Assembly: GCA_936450465.1 (NCBI GenBank)
Contig: OW388300.1
Location: 38,844,358 to 38,908,357 of the forward strand
Direction of reading: 5' to 3'
Source: Gibbula magus
Taxonomy: Eukaryota > Mollusca > Gastropoda > Trochida > Trochidae
Length of the DNA stretch: 64,000 bases
Numbering within the stretch: position 1 is the stretch's first letter; each line of letters opens with the position of its first letter. Position numbers and translations under genes: made by a program. Under the pieces are notes generated by a model that was not told where the DNA came from, did no database searches, and saw nothing but the letters and a program-made list of their open reading frames with translations. Of the stretch, positions 1-12,100 are shown piece by piece.

Positions 1-116
1 TTATACGTTCGAGTAATTTAACATTATAATTTTGTCGCAAGTGTTGTTCTCTCTATAACTTTCAAAATATAAATGTACTTTTGTTCGAGTAATGAAAGCT
101 AATCATGTTGTTGCAG

Positions 117-320
117 ATGTAGCAATCGGGGCCTACAAGTCTGATGCTGTTGTCATTCTCAGAACGAGGCCAATTGTGAATCTCCAGGTTACCATAGAAA
201 CAGATCCAAATCCGATCTCACATGGTCGGCATTTCTGTTCAGAAGGTTCAGGATCGGAAGATTGTTTCAAAATAAAATTGTGTTTCCGCTACAAAGGACA
301 GAGACTTCCCAAAACTCTCG
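117..320 (+). CDS. Integrin alpha exon A: last propeller blade and thigh start
   Basis: The acceptor TTGTTGCAG ends at 116 and the donor GTAATT begins at 321. The exon enters and leaves in phase 1. It encodes VAIGAYKSDAVVILRTRP, the classic end of the seventh FG-GAP repeat, and then three thigh-domain cysteines around HFCSEG, EDCFKI and LCFRYKG. It is the first exon in the window; an upstream exon must supply the first base of its first codon. Confidence 0.95.
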
Positions 321-3300
321 GTAATTATGTTTCTTTGGTAATTCAAAGGGGCAGTAGCACGTTTTTTCGCTCAAATATGTCGATGAAATGTATTTGAAAA
401 ATAATGTTACCAATAGTTCGGAAAAATCAATGAGTGTACATGGTTTGGTAAAGCCATGGGAAAGTTTTTTGCTATTCGAAATAATAAGGTGCTCACATCA
501 AAATGGCCGCCATGCAATTTTTGCTTTATATGCAACACAATAATTACCACTACGGATTATTGGTTTGTGTAATAAGATGTTTTACGCTCTGAAGTAAACA
601 TAAATGCGAAAGCTATGATAATAAATCGAAAATTTGAAAAAATATAATTTGCAAAAACGTGCTACGTTCTGCTAACTGAAATAAAGTGCTCTCACAAAAA
701 GGTAAATAAAATGTTACTAATGACTAAATAAATCTCCCGAATCAATAAAAAGAGTTCTAAAACGAATGTACATGGTTCGGTTAACATTAAAATGGCCGCT
801 CGGAGGTAGTTCAAGTGATCCTAATGATGTAGCGATACCTAAACACTCAAAGTAGAATTTTAAATATGGTACAATGATGAAAATGGTCAACCATCTTGCT
901 GTCTGAAACCTCAAAATCGCGTTCGTTGCATCATTTTCTTCCAATACCGATAACCGTTTCTAAATATACGGCTTATCGGGTCGTGGAGCTTTACCATCTA
1001 ATGTAACAGTTTATTGTATAAACTTTAGTAATGATTGCCAAATTTGAGAAACAATATTATTTAAAAAACAACGTGCTACAGCGCCTTTAACGTACTCAAT
1101 GGATAACTGAACATATTAATATTAACACTTTTTTAAAACTGTTATTATGTACCACATGTGTTATTCCTTTGGGTAAATATCCTTAACAATGCATTTCCTT
1201 CATATATACGGAAATATTTGATACTATAATGTTATTAGCTTAAAAATACATACAGTGCTCACACCACTACATGTACGTATTCTGATAAGCTTACCGTGTA
1301 TGATATTCGCTGTCTCTGTGACAACTTCTTTAGATGTAATGTCGACAGGTGCGGGCTAAAATGTTGATTCCACTGTCATATTAAGACCCTTAGCTTTGAA
1401 CGTTGACGAACGTTTACACTTTCAAACCAAGTTGTTCGAAACAGTTTTCCAGCTCCGTGCATTGTATGCTTCTCAGGTGACATGCGGTTGTTAAGTATTC
1501 CACTGCATGAAAAAGTCCTATTTTATCCGGAGTAAATATGAATTAAAGATGGTATTTCCCTTTTACTCCGGATTAAAATAGCAACTTACAATTGGGATGG
1601 GTAAGCTGGATGAGTTCTGATTGTTACTATGACGACGGTTATCATTTTTTACATTTGTGTACCATTGACCAATCAAATTAAAACATATTACATGGAAATG
1701 CGATAAGAATTTGCTTTTTCAGAATTCAATTTCACGCTGACATTGGACACGAGCAAACAGCAGGACAAAAAGCGAGCACTCCTGAACTCCACACAGGGTA
1801 ATACAGACACAGTTTCGGCAGGGATCAGATTAACTTCGCGACAAAGACACTGTGAAGAATTTATAGCAGAAACTAGAAAGGTATTTCATAAAGATATGCC
1901 AACAGTTGTCAGTTAGTTTAAAATGTACTTTAATTAAAAATTAATGTCATTACTTTTTTTCACTATATGGCCATTTTGACTTTTTGTATGACCATTCGGT
2001 ATTGCCATTTCGACTAGGGTGTGTAGCCATTTTGACTTTTTTTGTGGCTATTTTGACTTGCACATTGGGTTGCCATTTTTTCGTATGGCCATTTTGACTA
2101 GGACCCACGTACGTATGCTTACTTAAAGAATCAGAGGACTGAAGTAGCCCTGCAGATAAAGTTACGTTTTTCGAATCCCTACAGGAAAACTGTATTGTTA
2201 TGCTGTAAATAAACTACCGGGCAAAAGAAAGTACTCACATAAGATGGTTTCGATTAATTCAATATTTAAAGAAATCAGACGCATTTGACTATGCCAAGAT
2301 ATAATAATACTTATCTGCAGTAGTTTGAATGAATCAATTAGTGACTGTGGTTAGTTTTAAGTTAAAATATCTTTGCTTAATGAAGACAGGGCTAAGAAAT
2401 GAAATTTACACCCAAAATGTTGTAAATGTGTGCAGAATCAGGTACATTTTTTTATTTTCACATAGGACATGTCTTAAAAAATTATGTCCATGAACGGTTG
2501 TTTTATCCAAAATATATGTTTAAAAGAATTTGAAAATTTTAAATTTCATTTTAAAAAACACAAAATTGTACAATTGAAAATTATACATAAAATTAACTAA
2601 CAGAAGTGGGTAGTTTTATTTGCCTGGTAGTGTATGTACATTTCTTACTTCCACAGAATCAGATGAATGCAGATCCATTCAGTATAGTCCGACTGGAGGC
2701 AAAATATGATCTTATTTCAACACCTGATCCCAAGTCCGATCTCAGGCCGGTTCTCAATCAAACAGATCCGAGGAAAGCAGTACTAGATGTAAGCCAACTA
2801 TATATGTAGGGAGATTCAAGATTGTTTTATAAAATATCAAATATATGCTATGTCACTTTGTGATTAAAAGTGCATCCATTGTGTTTCATAATTTTTTAAT
2901 TGGCTTTACTACATGCCAAAATACGATATGTGCTGATATCAGTTCAAATAAATTCACTCAACTTGCATATTCATCCCCTATCGCTAAATATATCATAATT
3001 ACTAGTTTCCAATTAAAATCGAGTTACCTCATTATGCATGTGCAGAAACCGAAACTGCACACCCCATTTAAATGCATAGTAGTTATATGACCTAATAAAC
3101 ATGATCAACCCAAATTAACCATTTTGTCTGTTATAAATAAGATTTGAAAAGTACGTTTGACTCATTGGCGCGCGCCACACGCAGTGCATTGTCCGGTTAA
3201 CGATCCGAAATTACTACTTTTACCATTGTATCGTCAATATACTAATTCGACTGTCATCAAAATGGTGGTTTTCGGTAACAGTCGGTAATCCCCGATAACG

Positions 3301-6300
3301 TAACACCATTTATAACGTTTTGAATATGTGACCCCCAACAACACAATGGATGTACCTTTAATAATGATAAATATATATACAGCGATTCAAATGTAACAAT
3401 TAAATTGACATCGATATTTTCAGGGATGAAGATATCGTAGTTCCCTATATTTGTCAGAGACTGAATGTGTGGATATATTGAACGGCTGTTCCACAACTGA
3501 ATATAACTTAATCACATAATCGTATTTTTACCTTCAGTTTCTAAAAACAATTAATGTATTTGACATTTTAAAATATTGAACGTCAGTCACTTTCCACATG
3601 CTATGATATATCAAAAACAATATACATCAATAAAGTATATGAACTAAAATACATAAATCCAGCTATATGATCACATATATTTTATGGAAACATTCCCATT
3701 TGTGCTATTCATGTTCATGAACATATCAATAAAAGATATTTGCAAATTGACAACGTTACTACCCTCATGTTTCGCAGTGAAAAAGGTTATGCATTTTCAG
3801 ACTGCTTTTCAACTTGACTGCGGCTCTGACGATAAATGTGAGTCAGATCTCGTCCTTGAACTGAAATCTCGCGCGATTCATGACAACTATGACGTCATCA
3901 GACCGGAACTCAACTCAACCATGATTGTCAACGTCACAAAGTCTGTCGTCATCGAGGCCAAAGTTAAGAATAAAAAAGACCACGCATTTGGAACAGTCGT
4001 GCACGTCAGCTGGACCGGAAGTGTAACCTTCCTGATGTCAGAGACATCACCGGACCAGCTAATCGCCTGCGACATTGAGTCAGGGGAGATTTCCCAACTT
4101 GCAAGTCAAACTGATTGCAGAGTTATGTTTCCAATTGATCCCCGTACGCCATTTCACTTCAATATACATTTCAGATGCGACGATGTAGATTTAGAGGACG
4201 TCTCTTCGTCGGTGGATGTCAGCGTTTCCTTGACAACCGTCAGCACTGAGATAAACCCGGATGATAATGCTGCGAATGCTTCTGTCCCCATTGTCATCGA
4301 CGCACATACCATAATTCGTGGGTAAGTCAACGAGCTACAATCATAACAGAGAGAATAGTTATGTGCAAAGATTTTGTTTCAGCCAAAATAGCTTCTTAGA
4401 CCTTCTTTGTTGTTTTTCCCCGATGTATAAACAGAGACCTTGTTCACGTGGTCTGTTGTTGTATAATTGAATAATCATTTTAGAAGCAGCATATCAAACA
4501 ATATATTACAATTAGCAAAATTGTCGACTATTTGCAATTCACCTTACCTCCTTTCACAATTGTCCCGTCCCGTCCAGGATGTTTTCGCGCTTTGGAATAG
4601 ACTGACGTCGTTGAAACATAAACACCAGTTTTGAAGATGGCGCCGATCATATTTTTGGATCTTAAAACATTTGTTAAACTCTCGTCTGATGTGTATGCTA
4701 AAACAGTCCTATTTCCTCGAGAGCTTGGACGAGATTTGTGGAACTCCTCTTGTGCAGGGATAGTCGGGCTACTTAAATAATTTCGAAAATCCAGCCCAGG
4801 CCATCAAAGCACTAGTGTTAGCAGATGGATCTTCAGAATGGCACAAATACCTAAGGAGCTGTGGAACTAAGGCAATAGAGTCCTGAATTTAGAGGATGGG
4901 TATCTAATAACCTACGAGGACACTTCACACTCCATTTAATAACCTCCGAGGACACTTCACACTGCATTTATCTACATTTAATAACCTACGAGGACACTTC
5001 ACACTCCATTTAATGACCAACTTCCCAATGCGAGGCATAAATCTTACCAGTCTCCAGTACTGGCTGATTTAGGCCATGCAGTATTTCCTTAAAAAATCTG
5101 TACTTAGAATTCCAGGTCCGCTATGCATTTCTGGTGCAGCGATTCACTATCTAGGCACAACAAAGCGAGGGAAATACCGCAAGGCTTAAATCAGCCAGTA
5201 ATGCAGACTGGCAAGAGTTATACCTTGCGTAAGGAAGTTGTTTAATGACCTACGAGGACACTTCACACTCTATTTAATAACCTACGAGGACACTTCACAC
5301 TCTATTTAATAACCTACGAGGACACTTCACGCTCTATTTAATAACCTTCGAGGACACTTCACACTCCATTTAATAACCTATGAGGACACTTCACCTTCCA
5401 TTTAATAACCTATGAGGACACTTCACACTCCATTTAATAACCTACGAGGACACTTCACACTCCATTTAATAATCTACGAGGACACTTCACACTCCATTTA
5501 ATAATCTACGTGGACACTTCACACTCCTTTTAATAACCTACGAGGACACTTCACGCTCTATTAAATAACCTTCGAGGACACTTCACACTCCATTTAATAA
5601 CCTATGAGGACACTTCACCTTCCATTTAATAACCTATGAGGACACTTCACACCCCATTTAATAACCTACGAGGACACTTCACACTCCATTTAATAATGTA
5701 CGAGGACACTTCACACTCCATTTAATAACCTACGATAAGCTATTGCACCTTAATGCTCGTTCTCTTGATACGACTTGTAGTGATAACTTAAAGGAACATT
5801 AGCACGTTTTTTTGCAAATTTTATTTTTTCAAATTTCCCATCTTCATTGACGGTTTATGTCATTCATATTTACTTTAGATGGTAAAACATCTTATTACAC
5901 GAACCAATTATCCGTAGTTGTAATAACGGTGTTGTGTAAAAAGCAAAAATTGCATGGCGGCGATTTTATTATGAACACATTTTATTATTTCGAATGACAA
6001 AAACGATTCCCATGGCTTTACACAACCATGTACACTAATTTTTAACTTGATTTTCCGAGGCGAGTAGGGTGTTTTTCTATTGGTGACATTATTTTTAACT
6101 TATCGACTTATTTCAGCGAGAAAATGTGCTACTGCCCCTGTAGCGTGAGAACACTCGAGTCCATTATAAATGTAGATACAAGTTGATTAACACAAGTTGT
6201 TACCCCAAGTCGTACCGTGTGAATGGGTCTTTAACTAAAACACCTCTTGTTTAGACTAGCAGACCCTGACCAAACCCACGTGCAGATCGACAGACCATCG

Positions 6301-9052
6301 AGACCCAGCATCTACATCACCCATAAGTACGTGGTCAAGAACAAGGGACCTAGTTTCCTCCCCTCCACAGATGTCCTTGTTGAGCTTCCATACATGACCA
6401 ATGCTTCCTCCCCGCTGACAAAGAGTCTACATGTGACGGTAGGTGTTATAAACATAAAGACTGGAACATTTCGCTACCGTTCAAACACTCAACGCAATCC
6501 ACAACATAGCACTTTGTAGAGACGGTTTTAAAATCAAGATACTCACATGTTGTAGGAGCTGTAGCACTTTTTTTGCAAAACATTTTTTTTCAAATTTCCC
6601 ATTTATGATGATAGTTTATGTCATTTATTGGGTAAAACATCTTACTACACGAACCAGTTATCCGTAGTGGTAATAACGGTACGTCTTGCGTATAATTGTT
6701 AAAGCAAACAATGCATGGCGGTCATTTTAATGAATGTGAACACCTTTTATTATTTCGAAATTACAAAAACGATTCCCATGTTTTTACCGAACCATGTGCA
6801 CTCCTTTTTTAACTTGATTTTCCGAAGAGAGAAACATGCTTTACGTTCGTTGACATTATTTTGCAAATACATTTCATCGACATATTTGAGCGAAACACGT
6901 GATACTGCCCCTTTAAGTGACATTTGGATGTGGTCATCCGTTCAATTAAGTTGGGTAATTACACTTGAATTGGAATTTATTTCTATAGGTTTATAATGAC
7001 TACCGTCGCAACGTACTTTGGCGGCGGGAGTTCTCGCGGATGCTTTTGTTAAAATTTCCGCCAGTATGATTATGTATTTTTCTCAAAGAGGGGTTAAAAT
7101 GGGTATCGAAGGTGTATTATTTGGAAATTTTACCGTCATCTGTTCCGATATGTATATACATGAACAATTAACAAATCTATGGATTAACAACTTCTTAATT
7201 GCAATGAAATGCGACGTTTCGGTGTAGATACCAACACCGTTATCAAGCAAATATACTGAACTATGTTTAAATTGAATTGGCCAAATTGTTTCTTAATGAC
7301 TAGTTGATGATTGCGTTATCTGATACAGCACTTCACTGTCGTGTCGTAAGTAAATCGCCTCATTGTATAGCCACAATTTTATTGTTCTTCATTGCTACTA
7401 AACGTTATGTAATACTATTAAAATCGACAGAAATTGTAAAATGATTTTACATAGACTTATTAACTATTTTATTTTAAAGATTTCCTTTGAAGACGGAACT
7501 TTGATGTCGTGCGAGTCACGTGACGGACACAGTAGCGGAAGTGGTCAGTCCATTTCACCAACGATGCAAACTTCAGCGTCCCCATCTGTTGACAATGAAA
7601 CAAAGTTACCCTCGCCATCCAAACTTGTCAACCATGATTCAACAAAAAATATTGAACACAACCTGGTGAGAAGTTTCATCGTATTGCTTGTGAATGAAAT
7701 AAGGGGAATCTCACTGTTAATTCTTTATTCCATATTCAAAGTACATAATACAGTTGAATATGCATGAATATATATGGCTTATAGACACAATGACATATTG
7801 CGCCACTCTCTTATATTAGTCATATCTGATATTCATAGCATGGTATATAAACATAGCATGATTTGTCATTAGATTTTAATTTTTACGGTTTAATAAAGAT
7901 GAACATTTATATGAAGAGAGGTGGACATAATTGAATTCTTTAACCTATTTTCTACGTAAATAATGACCTCTAAAATTACATCTCGGGACTGACGCTTTCA
8001 TTCTTAGATATGTGCACTACACCTAAGTTAAGGATACCCAATATCTAACAACGTATGCAATATAATATGACCACCCTTCTAAATAATATCACCACCCTTC
8101 TGTAAACAGAGCAATAGTGGCCATTTTGGAAATATATTTACAAAACTCCAACTTGACTCTTCTTACAACTGCTGAACAAAAGTTTGTTTAACTGTGTCCC
8201 GAACTCAGTGCAAATATCATGTAATTCCGTGTTCATTTAAGTTTGCTTTATTCCCTAATTATGCCCGCAAAGGTTATGAATCTTTGTTTAGACGTAGAAA
8301 AATCTGTATCATATACTTAAAGATGATACTAATAGTTCTACAGGAGAAATATGGCAATGATTTATATAACACCGGGGTCCAAAAATCCCAAACTAAAAAA
8401 ATTATATTGTTTTAAAAAATTGTAATTTTTAATCATTTAGGTAAAAAACATCATTCCTATCATCACATTTTTCCTATTATTGTCGAAATGTTACCGACAT
8501 TATGTTTAATTAATATTTTATTGAAGAAACAATGAAATCTAAATTTTCTATTGTTGACCCCTTGTCTCTTTTGTTGTACGCCCAAATTGTTTCTGGCATG
8601 TTACATATCTGTCCCTTGTATATGTAGTGTAAAAATGATTTCTCAGTACTTGTCCAGCTACTTTTACAATTTTTTTAGGTTTTATACTAATCGTTCACGG
8701 GGCAACGTACTTGCTTTAAAAACAAAGCTGTCAATATATCGACTCAAACTGAAAACATCAGTTGATTTACATCAGCATGAAATTTGAAATCGGGTAAAGT
8801 GTATTGCTTTCATTTGCCTCGAAAACCATCATGAGAAAAGTCTGTGGAATAGCGACATTAGTTTCTTCTTTGTTCTGTTCCATATACATACCCTGTTGTT
8901 AACTTACTGATATGTGTACACCCTTGGTCAAACTCATGAGGATGGAATTATAGATAAAAAACAACCAAACAAAATTTAATCACTTATTAAGAAGACGAAA
9001 TTGTTAACGTAGACCTTATTTTTTTGCATAATGTGTATTAATGAACTCGGAA

Positions 9053-9139
<87 letters not shown>

Positions 9140-12100
9140 ACAGTGTATGTGTGTGTCTTCCATCAGTATAGCTATTATCAAGTTGATAAGGAGACTACGG
9201 TATTGTATGTTAACGTTGACCACGCAATTCACGTCTATTTGTGAACTCTTCCAAACACAGTGCATACCCCCTTGTCACACAAATAATAACAGCCAAACAA
9301 TGATCGTTTGTTAAACAACTTTTCTCCTAAAATGAATAAAATTCAGAAAATTAAATGTCTAACTTGCGGGGGAAAACTATGAGGATTCGCAATTTTCGTT
9401 TCATCTGATTAAATTCACTTTTCTGTTAAACTTGAAATTGATCGGTACGTTTTCACGATAAACAGACTATAGACTACATGTATATAATTATATGTCCCTT
9501 TGTTATAGGACTGTACCACGTATCGATGTAAGGAGTTTCTGTGTACTCTACAGCAGCTCCCTTCTGGAGGAAGCGCTGTCATCACCACCGCCATTGCTTT
9601 ACCAGTGACACAGTTGCCCTCCGTCAAGGTTTGTGTCGATCATACATATCGTTACTCATTGCACTGATTGATTGAACGCTCACACGTATACATTGAATAT
9701 TTAGGTAGGTATAAATGTCTTCATAAGCCAAGAAAACTAATTTTAAAGCTTGGGAACATTATCTGTTAATGTGTCTCAGAAACACATGGTTGAAGAATGG
9801 TCGTTTTCGAATATCCTAAACTAAGCGTGATAGGAGAGTAAAAAACTAAAGTCCAAGAAGCAATAGTATGGCGATATCATCTTATACTAACACAATTTCC
9901 ATATTTCATGTCCAGAAAAAAAAACCTTTGAAATAGCAATATCAGCACTCAATGTGTATTTGAGAAGATACAAAATATTAAGTAATATTGTAATGAATTT
10001 TTAAAATAATTTTATGAGATATATCCTCATCACAGTCATTTAGAATTGGACTTCATCCAGTAAAAATAGTTTGTGTTTAACTGTTTAAAAGTTGGTATTG
10101 TTCTTTTGCCCTCAGTGTATTTGAAGAAAACGAAAACATTTGGTTAAGGAGAAAAATATCATGGACCAATCAAAATATCCTATTTTATTTATATGAAAAG
10201 CAAAATGATGTGTTAATTAGCATATCCCCAAGTTTAATATGTTAAATGAAAACAACCGGACCTAAGGTCGTGTAAAACCAGTGACATTTGTCACGTCTGT
10301 TTCAGGAGACGATCAAACTAAACTATTTCTCTAGAGCAACAGTCATTCCCCCAACTCACCCCAGCGTGTACCCCTGGAATGGTACCGTCTCTTATCAGGT
10401 TTGGATATTTTAGTTTGTCGAAGGTCACCGTAACGTTTTTTGTGTTTCTGATATCCGACGGCCTAACAATGTATTTCTATTGAACTAAAAAAAATTATGT
10501 CTCACCTTCAAGACTTGGAAATTGAAACATTTTAATTGATTTTATTGAATTTGACCAAAACGGAACTTATAAACAATTATTTTAAAAATCTTTTGAATAA
10601 TTTAATATGGCGTTAATAAAATATTTTCAATTTGTCGTCAGAGACAGAAGAACCTATTGATATCAAATTCCTGAACATAAAACATATCCGCTGTACCAAA
10701 TTCGTCTTCCTTTTCGTTCAACTTCTCTTCTTTGTCTTGAGCGGCTAAGTCTTATGGAGGAATTTAAGTAGTAAATAATGACCCGGTGCCGAGCGGTTAT
10801 GGCATATAAACTCGCGAGGGCGTCAGCCCGAGCAGAGTTTATTGCCATAACGCGAGGCAATCAGGTCATTATTTGCCTTACACTCCCGCGGAACACTCTA
10901 TTTATAGAATACTTGAATATATGCATTTTAAAGGGGTATTTTGTGGATTTATACGACATGATCAAAATATATCAGTGAAATATTCCCAATGCACTCATTA
11001 TTGATTTGAAAGGAAGGTTTCAAACTAAATCCTTCATTCCATACACAAATAAGACATAAATTGGTACCTGTACATACATATATGTATATATAATACTAGA
11101 AAAAATATTAATACAGCCATGACACAAAAGAACGAACACTCATCGGTATGGATCCTCGGTAGCTCCATTGGTAAAGGCGCTGCTCGACGATATAGAGGTC
11201 CAGGGTTCGAATCCCACTTTCGTTACTTACAAAATTTTCATATCTAATTTGACAAAATTCCAAATTTTACAAGTCCATTTGTTTCCGAAGGTGGAATATC
11301 TCATAACCGACCATGGTGGTTATGAGATAACCAACCTGCACAGATGGTGGTTATGCAATATAACCTGCAACTCAAACAAAAGAAATAACTTCCCAAGGGG
11401 TGTAAGCAGTCGTATGCAGTAATGTAAACGCAGGACTAATCCCATATTTAGTTTTTTTTTATAAATAACAATTTTAAAAGAGGTTTTTTCACAGTTGTTG
11501 GATTTGATATTTCATTTCAGGCAATCTAATCTGTTTAATATCTTTTCACAAAATGTGTATTTTATTTGTTCAGTTGATGACGCGGATCTATCCACACAAA
11601 GATCCAGTATTGAACCTCTTCATCATAATCGGCAGTGTTGTTTGCGGGGTGATTTTGTTCATCATCATTATCATTGGTCTGTGGAAGGTAAAACACAATG
11701 ATCATGCCAGTATTGCTTTATGTCTTTCCAAGAAACTTGTCGAAAGTCATTTTATTCAGAATTAATTAACCATAACCAGTGTCATAAATAGTGTATGTGT
11801 ATGAAAGCAATTATCTATAATTCACAGTCTGTTACTTCATACAACAATTGAAACCACTGAAGAGGACGGACACACCTGCCTTTTTATTTAAAGGAATTAA
11901 GTGTTTCTATTCACTTATCAAAATATGTTTACTGATATGATAGTGATGAACTGAACTGATAGCTGAACTATTAATATATACCTCAAGGCCCTTTTATCAG
12001 TCTTTGAATTGAGTTGTTTATCCGGGAGAACGTCCCTACGAAAGGAACTAGGGCCTTACAATTCCTATTGAGAAGGCCTTATACTAGATAATACCCCGCT

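Noticed and set aside
3684..3800. Start of an integrin-containing ORF at an ATG at 3684
   Set aside because: The upstream part is intron read-through; the acceptor GCATTTTCAG at 3800 and phase continuity with exon C fix the exon start at 3801.
4904..5734. CRISPR-like array (32-bp repeats)
   Set aside because: Units abut each other with no unique spacers and the setting is a eukaryotic intron, so it is a minisatellite.
11151..11225. A functional tRNA gene
   Set aside because: A and B boxes are visible but the acceptor stem does not pair convincingly and no standard anticodon arm could be set.
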